43,339 nt of DNA from Sulfurimonas sp. (GTDB taxonomy: Bacteria; Campylobacterota; Campylobacteria; Campylobacterales; Sulfurimonadaceae). The position numbers and the translations under genes are program-made. The DNA is taken from the NCBI GenBank assembly GCA_021648465.1, contig JAKISR010000015.1, positions 1 through 43,339 on the forward strand, written 5' to 3'. The number at the start of each line of letters is the position of its first letter. Positions within the stretch are counted from its first letter, which is position 1. Below, one piece after another: positions 8,701-15,903 of the stretch. The notes beneath the pieces were generated by a model, which searched no databases, was not told where the DNA came from, and was given only the letters and a program-made list of their open reading frames with translations.

Positions 8701-8875
8701 GGGATTATTAACACTTATATTCTTCGCATCAGGTCAAGCTTTGATACTTCAACCAATGGCAATATCTTTGGGATTTGGGATAGCTTGGGCAACAGTACTG
8801 AACTTAATATATGTACCTTTGCTCTATGCAATTGTTTTTAAAATTAAAGATGCTAAAAAAATCAGAAATATATAA
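5750..8875 (+). CDS. RND-family efflux transporter permease (AcrB-like)
   Basis: 1041 residues, full length for the hydrophobe/amphiphile RND family: TM1 (about 17-33), large periplasmic loop, TM2-6, second loop, TM7-12. The TM4 proton-relay motif reads GMLVDEAIVVSENIYR, with Asp396-Glu397 instead of the Asp-Asp of AcrB. The TM10 region reads GVVVNDGLIVVNF, without the AcrB lysine. No membrane-fusion protein or TolC partner is in the window, so partners must be elsewhere or the pump works differently. It starts 9 bases after the ftsL-like gene, probably in one transcript. Substrate unknown. Confidence 0.85.
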   Translation: MIRRFLEFAIDKPLLNHILLTFIISLSVFAYLNIPKEIFPPMTMDKVTISGGYAGSSADILDKMVVQSIEDDLKNIDELDTIKTTIKNGSFMILVDIKPGSNNMSILSDVKDIISGVKKDLPADMSEPIAKINLHNFPLVLVALAGDKPKKELLERAEELKSKLSNFKQLSEITIRGDAEDELVIKINEQKLLAFGLEPALAVASLKNISSIFPIGTIKEKGAHLYISTYNGEKTKENIESTIISVGDSRIRIGDIADVSFELSDESELSHYNGVRNISINITKSKDGNSIELVKQIRKLLKESSLEHPELQYEVYTDTSIWIKNRLNTVFANISFGLMLVFIAMLIFINRGIAMVVAIGIPVSFMMGLIVTDFLGNSLNMLSLLGALIALGMLVDEAIVVSENIYRHLENGMERREAVIVGASEMFPAVLTATLTTVFAFLPMLLLTGEMGMFIKIIPIMITVLLLASLFEAFYFLPLHAHDFLRVSHKESFTKKLWKKLGSWHYKALHFVFKAKWLSLIIIVVSILSLTFMFIKNSKFQLFPDFDNTQIYVYGKVNINNELEDTEAIVTLLEKELLLKIKNDEVSSITSVIGFKLDAKNVAETGANLFQIFIDLHERVPSNSFEKYISPYLSIEYNAEILKREKLAKEIAVDVERVLKPFREQKSVDGILYEELIVKVPGAGVVASDIEISLNGENEQKIRRGIKELEDSLRAIKGVNNISNDATLGEKELKLRVNEYGQQLGFNEELISRELRSYYLKGEYAKMFNDSGLVRIKIESSVNEKIDSINNIEVQIPTTNQYVLLNDVCDFIMIQGFVALKKEDGNRIRTVVASLDKNILTSAEVMQKLEPIFEKLKNDGYNVDIKGEEKENNKNKKEMMQSGLIAIFLIFITLVWLFDSIKKSLIVLSTTPLVLLGVFFGHTVMGINMTMPGLIGIVGLLGVVVNDGLIVVNFLKNVTNTEELIKQAQTRLRPILLTSLTTVLGLLTLIFFASGQALILQPMAISLGFGIAWATVLNLIYVPLLYAIVFKIKDAKKIRNI

Positions 8876-8887
8876 GGATTTATTCAC

Positions 8888-8893
8888 TATAAT
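8888..8893 (+). promoter_or_regulatory. -10 box for the tRNA gene
   Basis: TATAAT, followed by a GC-rich stretch (GCGCCC), ends 17 bases before the tRNA. This predicts a leader of about 10 bases. No -35 box is visible. Confidence 0.6.
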
Positions 8894-8910
8894 TGCGCCC
8901 TAATATTAGT

Positions 8911-8987
8911 GGGTTCGTAGCTCAGTTGGTTAGAGCCCTCCGCTCATAACGGAGTGGTCCCGTGTTCGAGTCACGGCGAACCCACCA
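8911..8987 (+). tRNA. tRNA with CAU anticodon (elongator Met, or Ile2 with lysidine)
   Basis: A complete 77-base cloverleaf with encoded CCA. Acceptor GGGTTCG pairs with CGAACCC; D stem GCTC/GAGC; anticodon stem CTCCG/CGGAG with loop CTCATAA (anticodon CAT at 8945-8947); T stem CCGTG/CACGG with TTCGAGT loop. The perfect G1-C72 pair rules out the initiator tRNA. Elongator Met is the simplest reading, but an AUA-reading isoleucine tRNA modified by TilS cannot be excluded by eye. A T-rich tract follows but there is no hairpin. Confidence 0.95.
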
Positions 8988-9052
8988 CTATTATTTTTTA
9001 CTTTAAAATCACTTATTTAATATTAAATATATATCTTAAAAAAGTATATAAA

Positions 9053-9409
9053 TTATTTTACTAATACTTTTGCAGTTATGTGTACATATAGATTGCCAGA
9101 TGGTGCAACCCAGTTTCCTGTAAATTTAGACTTACCTATAGAAATTTTTATTAAATGCTTATTATTATATTTGGCTTTTTTTATCCTTAGGTTTGTTTTT
9201 GCTCTTCCTTTAGCCATTACATACTTCATGGTTTCTATAGGATTGTTTTTTGCGTGACCAACAGCTGATAAATACCCTTTTGACGCTATAGGCTTACATA
9301 CCCATAGCGGAGCTTCAACACCTTCTATCATACAAGTAGAGTTTTTTATTTCAGATGCATTTGTAGTAATTGACAATATTGCTATTAATAATATATTTTT
9401 TATTTTCAT
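9053..9409 (-). CDS. Exported LPP20-like protein
   Basis: 118 residues with a signal peptide (MKIKNILLIAILSITTNAS, cleavage likely after Ser19). The mature part resembles LPP20-family proteins of Campylobacterota: APLWVCKP, GYLSAVGHAK, then a helix with AKGRAKTNL. There is no lipobox cysteine, so it is probably free in the periplasm. LPP20 relatives are surface lipoproteins or flagellar-associated proteins of unclear role. It stands alone between the tRNA and the small acidic ORF; the 250-base gap upstream holds its promoter region and a 27-bp palindrome. Confidence 0.6.
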   Translation of the reverse strand: MKIKNILLIAILSITTNASEIKNSTCMIEGVEAPLWVCKPIASKGYLSAVGHAKNNPIETMKYVMAKGRAKTNLRIKKAKYNNKHLIKISIGKSKFTGNWVAPSGNLYVHITAKVLVK

Positions 9410-9593
9410 AATATATTTTCATAATCCTTTATATTTTAAATATATTATCGTAAAGAATCTTTATTTTTATATTGGTCCCTCAACCAAAAACTCTAAACTA
9501 AAAATAGTTGATGATTGTCTTTTAAACTCTAGAATCTTACTTTAAATCAAAAAAATCATTGAAATATTTGTTAAATTGAGAATCCTATTTTTT

Positions 9594-9620
9594 ACAAACT
9601 ACATAATTAATGTAGTTTGT
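9594..9620. promoter_or_regulatory. Perfect palindrome upstream of the acidic small ORF
   Basis: Arms ACAAACTACAT and ATGTAGTTTGT (11 bp each, no mismatch) flank AATTA. No T-run follows, so it is not a terminator. An AT-rich stretch with -10-like hexamers (TATATT, TATAAC) lies at about 9625-9637, so the palindrome would cover the -35 region, as an operator or activator site would. Confidence 0.5.
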
Positions 9621-9659
9621 TCGATATATTATATAACTCTATAGATAAAAGGATTTATC

Positions 9660-9800
9660 ATGCTAGTTTATATTTATGATAGGGAAGATGAAGAATTAGA
9701 TGATTATGAAAATGAAGAGCCTGAGAATTCTTATAGTTATGATTATGAAGAAAGTTCATATGAGTACGTTGAAAGTGACAATAATAGCTATTTTAGCTAG
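9660..9800 (+). CDS. Small acidic, tyrosine-rich protein (46 aa)
   Basis: An ATG with a good ribosome-binding site (AAAAGGA, 7 bases upstream) opens a 46-residue frame ending in TAG at 9798-9800. It has 17 Asp/Glu, 9 Tyr, one Arg and no Lys, so a strong negative charge, with repeated Tyr-acidic pairs such as YSYDYEESSYEYVES. There is no membrane segment or cysteine. I recognise no family. Acidic small proteins can mimic DNA or buffer cations, but no function can be assigned. The palindrome at 9594-9620 and the separation from its neighbours suggest its own promoter. Confidence 0.55.
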   Translation: MLVYIYDREDEELDDYENEEPENSYSYDYEESSYEYVESDNNSYFS

Positions 9801-9815
9801 TATTATTTTTTAAAA

Positions 9816-10424
9816 TTAATTTTTTATACCATTTATTAAAGTTTTAAAACTTAATTCATTTAGTGCATCTATATTGTCTTGTATATGTATGTGGCCGTCA
9901 ATTAGAAGATTTGATATACCGTGTATCATTGACCATATTACAGTTGCTTGTAGGATGGGGTCCTCTTTTTTAATGATATTTTTTTCATGTCCCTCTTCTA
10001 TAACAGCAACTAAAATATGAAAACCTGTGTCACCATCAGCATCATTTATATCACAACTCTCTTCTCTTTCCTTCATTAGTTCATGACCAAAGATGGTACG
10101 ATAAAGGTTTGGATTATCAATTGCGAAACTTATATACACTTTTCCCATATTGTAAAGTCTTTTTAAAACATCATCTCCCTCTAAGAGAGTTGATTTTATA
10201 TTTGTATCTAGTTTTTCAAACCCTGCTTGAATAACAGCTTTTATAAGAATATCTTTAGAGTCATAGTGTCTGTACACAGCTGAACGAGAAGTGCCAAGCT
10301 TTTTTGTAAGTTTTCTTAGTGTAATATTCTTTAAACCATCACTTTCAATCATCTCTAACGATGTTTGAATTAGAGCGTCTTTGAGGCTTCCATGATGGTA
10401 AGAAATATGGTTTTTACTTTTCAT
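9816..10424 (-). CDS. TetR-family transcriptional regulator
   Basis: 202 residues. The N-terminal TetR helix-turn-helix spans about 33-55 (ITLRKLTKKLGTSRSAVYRHYDSKD), preceded by the YHHGSLKDAL motif. The C-terminal half, with YISFAIDNPNLYRTIFG, fits the WHG-type ligand domain, which senses small hydrophobic ligands. It is divergent from the LolA-like/barrel/RND operon and 90 bases from it, with a perfect 42-bp palindrome in between. It therefore most likely represses that operon and itself. Confidence 0.92.
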   Translation of the reverse strand: MKSKNHISYHHGSLKDALIQTSLEMIESDGLKNITLRKLTKKLGTSRSAVYRHYDSKDILIKAVIQAGFEKLDTNIKSTLLEGDDVLKRLYNMGKVYISFAIDNPNLYRTIFGHELMKEREESCDINDADGDTGFHILVAVIEEGHEKNIIKKEDPILQATVIWSMIHGISNLLIDGHIHIQDNIDALNELSFKTLINGIKN

Positions 10425-10453
10425 AATATTATTTTATCATAAATTTCTTAAGA

Positions 10454-10495
10454 ATGTTGACAATGTTAACATATTTATGTTAACATTGTCAACAT
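10454..10495. promoter_or_regulatory. TetR operator: perfect 42-bp palindrome
   Basis: Two 20-bp arms, ATGTTGACAATGTTAACATA and its exact reverse complement, are separated by TT. Each arm has its own dyad: TGTT-GACAA-TGTTAACA with a central GTTAAC. This suggests room for two regulator dimers. It lies in the gap between the TetR gene and the LolA-like gene, and a TAAAAT hexamer at 10495-10500 abuts it. Binding would block transcription both ways. Confidence 0.8.
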
Positions 10496-10514
10496 AAAAT
10501 AAATAGGGTTTATA

Positions 10515-11267
10515 ATGATTAAAATATTGGGATCAATTTTATTTCTAGGCAGTACGATTTTTGCACTTAGCAATTTTGAAGTAGCACAAAAAAGTGAAGA
10601 GGTTATGACTGGTTTTAAAGACTCAATAGCAACAATGCAGATGACCCTTATAAATGCAAAAGGGCAAGAAAAAATTAGAACTATGAAGATGCAAGTTTTA
10701 GAGGGAAAAGTTGAAGATAAATCATTGATGGAATTTTTAACACCACCCGATGTTAAAGGTACTAAGTTCTTGAGTTATGAACATATAGACATAGATGATG
10801 ATCAATGGCTGTATTTACCAGCTTTAAAAAGAGTAAAAAGAATAGCTTCAAAAAATAAATCTGGTTCATTTATGGGAAGTGAGTTTTCATATGAAGATTT
10901 GGGTTCTTTTAATTTTAAAAAGTATAGTTACACAGGTGAGGCAGAAGAAGTTATAATCAATGAGATACCTATGTATAAAATCTCTTATGTTCCTATCTCA
11001 AAATATTCTGGTTATACAAAACAGATATCATGGATAAATAAAAAAGATTTTTTAGTTCATAAAGTTGAATATTATGATAGAAAAAAGAAACTTTTAAAAA
11101 CCGCATACTTTAGTGACTATAAATATTTTGATGGTATACCTAGAATAGGTTCTATTGTTATGAAAAATATTCAAAATGATAAAACTACTAAGTTAGTATG
11201 GATAGATGAGAAAATAAAAAATTCACTTAAGGATAAAAATTTTCATAAAAGATATCTAAAAAAATGA
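10515..11267 (+). CDS. Periplasmic LolA-like outer-membrane lipoprotein-sorting domain protein
   Basis: 250 residues with a signal peptide (about 1-18, ending IFALS). The mature protein fits the LolA/LolB-like fold family usually annotated as outer membrane lipoprotein-sorting protein: SLMEFLTPPDVKGTKFLSYE, then DDQWLYLPALKRVKRI, then SKNKSGSFMGSEFSYEDL, the most diagnostic block. Such proteins can carry a hydrophobic ligand across the periplasm. It is the first gene of a three-gene operon. The next gene overlaps by 4 bases (ATGA), so coupling is likely. It is probably controlled by the divergent TetR protein. The cargo is unknown; it need not be a lipoprotein. Confidence 0.85.
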   Translation: MIKILGSILFLGSTIFALSNFEVAQKSEEVMTGFKDSIATMQMTLINAKGQEKIRTMKMQVLEGKVEDKSLMEFLTPPDVKGTKFLSYEHIDIDDDQWLYLPALKRVKRIASKNKSGSFMGSEFSYEDLGSFNFKKYSYTGEAEEVIINEIPMYKISYVPISKYSGYTKQISWINKKDFLVHKVEYYDRKKKLLKTAYFSDYKYFDGIPRIGSIVMKNIQNDKTTKLVWIDEKIKNSLKDKNFHKRYLKK

Positions 11268-12508
11268 GATATTTTCTTCTCTTAGTTTTTCATGTTACTT
11301 TACTTTTTGGAAAGTTAGAGATTAGTGGTCATGTTGATATTGATTCACAACTGTATCTTACAAAATCTGATTCAAAAAATGGTAGTAATTTTACAGCGAG
11401 TCAAACTTTTGAATTTGAGTATGAAAAAGATGACTATAGTGTATATGCCACTTTATATACTCAAGAAGATTATAGTGATTTACTAAAAGAGAATGAAAAA
11501 ACACAACGAACATTTATGAGAATTGATGAATTGTACTTGGAGTATAGTTTTGAGGATGACTCTATTATAATTGGGAAAAATATAAAATTTTGGGGCTCAT
11601 TAGAGTTTGAAAATATTGTAGATGTATTTAATCCAAGTGATTTAAGAGCTGATATATTAAGCACAGATAAGCTGGGTATTTGGAACTTGTCTTACTCTCA
11701 CTTTACTCAAAATGGTGAATTTTCCATGATAATTAAACTTTATGAACAAGATCAAAAAATGGCAAATCAACCTTATGCTTACTATTTTTTACCATCACAA
11801 TTAACATATGATAAAAATCTCCAAACATCAAATGGGGTTTATAGACCCTCTATTTATCTTATGTATAGTGCTTCACTTGATAGTGAATATCCACTAGATT
11901 TTGCATTTATTTTTGAAAATGGATATGACTCACAGAGATATATTAGCTCAAGTGTCTCTCAACCAACAACTCTTTATCAAAATGCTTACTTGGTAAATAA
12001 GTTTATAACTTTTAACACTTTGGTTATTGGTACAACGCTTATAAAACTAGAGTTACTTTATGCTGATGTGATTAAAGATAAAAAAGTAAGTGATTACTCA
12101 CATATAGGATTTGGAGTAGAGCATACTATAGAGAATGTTTTTGAAGATATTTATCTACCTTGGTCTAAAGCAAATCTTGGCTTGATAGCTGAGTATTATA
12201 AATATAATACTTATGAATCTGAAAAAATGGATGATTTAAAATTATATGAGAGTATGCAAAATGATCTTTTTATAGGGGTAAGATACACTTTTAACAATGC
12301 AGATGATTCCTCTATAGTTGGTGGAATTGTGATTGATATGGAGTATGGAGAAGAGATATATTTTATAGAGTATGAGAGTAGATTTGGAGATAGTTTTAAG
12401 ATGGAGCTTGATTATAATTATATAAATCCATCATCAAAAGAATTAACCACTTATGCATCTTTAGGAAAACATCAACGAGTAGGCTTAAGCATAGCTTATT
12501 ACTTTTAG
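11264..12508 (+). CDS. Outer-membrane beta-barrel protein of an RND export operon
   Basis: 414 residues: signal peptide (about 1-17), then alternating hydrophobic/polar stretches rich in Tyr, Phe and Asp, ending in AYYF. A C-terminal Phe is the usual barrel-assembly signal. No named porin family is certain; it resembles DUF1302-type or alginate-export-like barrels that accompany LolA-like and MMPL-type RND genes. It probably supplies the outer-membrane part of the system. It sits between its partners, with 4 bases of overlap upstream and a 13-base gap downstream. Confidence 0.7.
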   Translation: MRYFLLLVFHVTLLFGKLEISGHVDIDSQLYLTKSDSKNGSNFTASQTFEFEYEKDDYSVYATLYTQEDYSDLLKENEKTQRTFMRIDELYLEYSFEDDSIIIGKNIKFWGSLEFENIVDVFNPSDLRADILSTDKLGIWNLSYSHFTQNGEFSMIIKLYEQDQKMANQPYAYYFLPSQLTYDKNLQTSNGVYRPSIYLMYSASLDSEYPLDFAFIFENGYDSQRYISSSVSQPTTLYQNAYLVNKFITFNTLVIGTTLIKLELLYADVIKDKKVSDYSHIGFGVEHTIENVFEDIYLPWSKANLGLIAEYYKYNTYESEKMDDLKLYESMQNDLFIGVRYTFNNADDSSIVGGIVIDMEYGEEIYFIEYESRFGDSFKMELDYNYINPSSKELTTYASLGKHQRVGLSIAYYF

Positions 12509-12521
12509 GAGATAATATTAT

Positions 12522-14837
12522 ATGATTGGTGAAAATAAATCACGCATTAGTAAATTTGTAGATAAAATCATAAAATTTAGATGGGCTATAGCTGTTTTGA
12601 TTCCACTTATAACAATTATGATGGCTTCATCACTTAAAAATTTAGAGTTTGAGGGAAGCTATAGAATTTGGTTTGATAAAGAATCAGAAATTATTAAAAA
12701 TTATGATAATTTTAGAGCTGTATTTGGTAATGATGATGCTATTACAATCTCTTTTACAAATGAAGATGGCATATTTACAAAAGAAGCCTTAACTGCTATC
12801 AAAAGTATAACATCTAAGCTATGGGAAACTGAGTATATAGCAAGAGTTGACTCTATCACAAATTATCAATATATTCATGCAGATAAAGAGTATCCTGATG
12901 AGATTGTGGTTGAAGATTTTATACAAGATTTAGATGCATATTCAGAAGAAGATTTACTAAAGAAAAAAGAGATAGCACTTACTCAAGATATTATTGTCTC
13001 AAAATTGATATCAAAAGATGCAAAAACAACTATGATAATTGGCAGAATGACACCAAAAGCTGGAGATGATCCAGAGGTTAGTTTTAAACTTCGTGATGCT
13101 GCCCTAGCTATAGTTGCACCAGAGAGTGAAAAGTATGGCTTTAAATTTCATCTAAATGGTGGTCCAGTGCTTATAACATCTTTTATAGAGATAGCTCAAA
13201 GTGATGCAGGAACTTTTACACCTTTAGTTATTATAATCGCAAGTATATTACTTTTTATAATTTTAAGAAAAATGTCATCAGCACTTTTGAGTATATCTGT
13301 TGTGATTTTTACATTTATGATAGTTTTATCAATTCAGGTAATATTTGGTTTTAAATTAAATAATTTTACAGCAAATATTCCAGTCTTTGTTATGGCGATA
13401 GGTATAGCTGATGCGATGCATCTACTTTGGATATACACCATAGCAAGAAAAGATGGAAAAGATAATATAGAGGCGATTCATTATAGTGTTAACAAAAATG
13501 CTCTAGCACTATTTTTAACCTCACTTACTACATCTATAGGGTTCGCATCTTTAAGCATTTCGGCAGTTATTCCTATAAAAACACTTGGGATTGCAACGGC
13601 AAGTGCAGCTATTTTAGCATTTGTTTTAACTATGCTGTTTGTACCAGCAGTTTTAGCAATCATAAATCCTAAAATTAAGCCAACTAATAAAAATGATAAA
13701 AAAGAAAAATCTAATTTATCACATAAATATGTAGATTTTATACAAAAATATAATAAAGTAATTTTAATTCTCACTTCTATTTTATTTATTATTATAGGTA
13801 TAGGAATATTTAAAACTGAAGTAGACTCCAATACTATTAGATATTTTAAAGAAAATGTACCGTTTCGAGCAGACACAGCTTACTTAGAAAAGAATTTAAC
13901 AGGACCTATGATTTATGAGATTATAGTTGATTCTAAAAAAAGTGATGAGATAAAAGATCCAGAATTTTTAAAAACTATAGAAAGGTTTTATGATGAATTT
14001 TATATTCAATATTCTGATGTTAGGCATATAAGCTCACTTTTAGATGTGATAAAAATATTTAATGAAGTAATGAATGGCTCAAAAACAGTCCCTGATGATA
14101 AAAATCTAATAGCACAATATCTACTCTTATATTCACTATCTCTTCCTCAAGGTATGGAGATAAATGATAAAATGGATATAGATGAAAGATTATTACGAGT
14201 AAGTGCATCTATAAACATGGTAGATACTTCAAAAGATTTAGAGATGATAACTTGGGTAGAGAGTTGGTGGAATAAAACAGCCTATAGTGCAAAAGTTGAT
14301 GGACAAACAGTTATGTTCGCACATATGCAAAAAGATGTTATTGCAACACTTATAGAGTCTATAACTTTAGCTATAGTTCTCATATCTATATTAATGCTTA
14401 TAATATTTAAAAATTGGAAAATGTTACCACTATTTATAGCACCAAATGTACTTCCAATTATTTTAGTAGTTGGTGTAATGGGATGGCTAAATATTGATAT
14501 TGATATAGGTGTAGCAATAGCTGGTGCAATTATCATTGGGGTAGCAGTTGATGATACTATTCACTTCATGGTTAAGTATATTGAAGCTAGAAAAAGAGGA
14601 GAAAATTTAGAGGAAGCACTTAAGTATGTTATGAGTTACGCAGGTAGTGCCATAATATTTACAACCATAATTTTAAGTGCTGCATTTTTAGTATTTGTTT
14701 TTAGTGATTTTAATCCAAATTATCATTTTGGAATTGTTACTGCTAGTGCTTTAGTGATTGCTGCAGTAGTTGATTTAGTAGCACTTCCAGCACTTCTTAG
14801 TTTGATAGATAATCGTAAAAAATCTCTTTTATTGTAG
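12522..14837 (+). CDS. MMPL-type RND superfamily exporter
   Basis: 771 residues with RND architecture but smaller periplasmic loops than AcrB, as in the HAE3/MMPL group. TM1 is at about 21-37, a loop follows to 230, TM2-6 lie between 232 and 385, TM7 at about 412-430, then a loop and TM8-12. Acidic residues lie in TM4 (GIADAMH, Asp297) and TM10 (GVAVDDTIHF, Asp677-678). Members move lipids, sterols or hopanoids and do not use membrane-fusion proteins. With the LolA-like and barrel proteins it forms a plausible lipid or hydrophobe export route across the envelope. The substrate is inference. Confidence 0.88.
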   Translation: MIGENKSRISKFVDKIIKFRWAIAVLIPLITIMMASSLKNLEFEGSYRIWFDKESEIIKNYDNFRAVFGNDDAITISFTNEDGIFTKEALTAIKSITSKLWETEYIARVDSITNYQYIHADKEYPDEIVVEDFIQDLDAYSEEDLLKKKEIALTQDIIVSKLISKDAKTTMIIGRMTPKAGDDPEVSFKLRDAALAIVAPESEKYGFKFHLNGGPVLITSFIEIAQSDAGTFTPLVIIIASILLFIILRKMSSALLSISVVIFTFMIVLSIQVIFGFKLNNFTANIPVFVMAIGIADAMHLLWIYTIARKDGKDNIEAIHYSVNKNALALFLTSLTTSIGFASLSISAVIPIKTLGIATASAAILAFVLTMLFVPAVLAIINPKIKPTNKNDKKEKSNLSHKYVDFIQKYNKVILILTSILFIIIGIGIFKTEVDSNTIRYFKENVPFRADTAYLEKNLTGPMIYEIIVDSKKSDEIKDPEFLKTIERFYDEFYIQYSDVRHISSLLDVIKIFNEVMNGSKTVPDDKNLIAQYLLLYSLSLPQGMEINDKMDIDERLLRVSASINMVDTSKDLEMITWVESWWNKTAYSAKVDGQTVMFAHMQKDVIATLIESITLAIVLISILMLIIFKNWKMLPLFIAPNVLPIILVVGVMGWLNIDIDIGVAIAGAIIIGVAVDDTIHFMVKYIEARKRGENLEEALKYVMSYAGSAIIFTTIILSAAFLVFVFSDFNPNYHFGIVTASALVIAAVVDLVALPALLSLIDNRKKSLLL

Positions 14838-14856
14838 CTATTTGGATAGAAAAGGT

Positions 14857-15606
14857 TTAAGCGTGAGGTAAAAGTCTATAGCCAACCCCATAAACACTAT
14901 CTATACAGTTTTTAGATATTTTCTTTCTAAGTTTAGATACAAGTTTTCTTATATTTACAATATCTAGAGTTTCATTAAAAGAGCAGTAATAAGCAGTTAT
15001 ATCTTCATTTGAGTAAATTTTACCAATATTATCACTTAGCAATTGAAGAAAAAGAATTTCATATTTTGTAAGTGCTACTATATTGTTGTTATCAATAAGA
15101 ATATTATTTTCTTTAGAAAAAGTTATAAAATCACTTAATCTCTTTAGATTATGATTTTGTTGAGTTAATTTTGCCTTTTGTGAGAGTATAACATTTCTTG
15201 CCGTATCTAGAAGAGTTTTTAAAAAAGCTTGATAATCAAGAGGTTTTTTTATAAATTGCTCAATTCCTAGATTAATTAATGGCAATAAATATTTTGAATC
15301 ATCATGTGCTGATACTATTATAATATTTTGATTGGGATTAATATTATAAATGCCTTCTACTAACTCTACTCCATTTAATCGTGGCATACGAATATCTGAA
15401 ATAATTATGTCATAATATTTTTTATCATAGAAATCATAATATTCTTTGTATTTTTTTAGTGCATCTTCACCATTAATTGCATAATCTACTTTTTTAAAAA
15501 ATGTAGATAAAATTTCAGTTACATTTTCTCTTAAATCATTGTGGTCTTCAACAAATAGAATAGATAAGTCTTTAGTATAGTTCATTAATTCTTTTGAATT
15601 TAGCAT
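14857..15606 (-). CDS. OmpR-like response regulator
   Basis: 249 residues. Receiver domain about 13-130 with acidic pair Glu20-Asp21, phospho-acceptor Asp71 (SDIRMP) and Lys120 (IKKP). A linker follows, then a winged-helix DNA-binding domain (about 170-247) ending VYGVGYRLLPHA. No histidine kinase gene is adjacent, so it is an orphan in this window. The linker between domains is longer than usual and lysine/glutamine-rich. It converges on the RND exporter gene with 19 bases between. Confidence 0.9.
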   Translation of the reverse strand: MLNSKELMNYTKDLSILFVEDHNDLRENVTEILSTFFKKVDYAINGEDALKKYKEYYDFYDKKYYDIIISDIRMPRLNGVELVEGIYNINPNQNIIIVSAHDDSKYLLPLINLGIEQFIKKPLDYQAFLKTLLDTARNVILSQKAKLTQQNHNLKRLSDFITFSKENNILIDNNNIVALTKYEILFLQLLSDNIGKIYSNEDITAYYCSFNETLDIVNIRKLVSKLRKKISKNCIDSVYGVGYRLLPHA

Positions 15607-15702
15607 AATTAGTAACCTAGTATGTTAATTTTTGTAGTTATTATAGCTTTTATTAGTAATTTATTCAATAAAAGAAGCTACTATTGTGAAAAAGGGGGAA
15701 AA

Positions 15703-15903
15703 ATGAAATTAATAATTAATGGCGAGACAAAAATATTTGGCGAAGATATAACTTTAACCAGTGTAATGATAGAACTTGCTTTAATTGGTAAGGTTATGGC
15801 AGCAGCTGTAAATATGAATATAGTTAAGCAAAACAAATGGGATGAATGCAGACTTAATGACGGAGATAAAATAGAATTATTAGACTTTGTTGGCGGTGGA
15901 TAA
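15703..15903 (+). CDS. thiS: Sulfur carrier protein ThiS
   Basis: 66 residues, a full-length ubiquitin-fold ThiS. It ends in FVGGG; the terminal Gly-Gly is adenylated by ThiF and thiocarboxylated to donate sulfur to the thiazole of thiamine. The ATG at 15703 follows an unusually strong AGGGGGA site; the frame is open further upstream but that part is unlike ThiS. thiF, thiG and thiH are not nearby. The last 24 bases overlap the 3-prime end of acpS on the other strand. Confidence 0.9.
   Translation: MKLIINGETKIFGEDITLTSVMIELALIGKVMAAAVNMNIVKQNKWDECRLNDGDKIELLDFVGGG

Noticed and set aside
8911..8987. Initiator tRNA-fMet
   Set aside because: The acceptor stem starts with a G-C pair rather than the unpaired first position that marks the initiator.
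15622..15702. N-terminal extension of ThiS
   Set aside because: ThiS is about 66 residues; the extension is a hydrophobic run not found in the family, and the strong AGGGGGA site serves the ATG at 15703.
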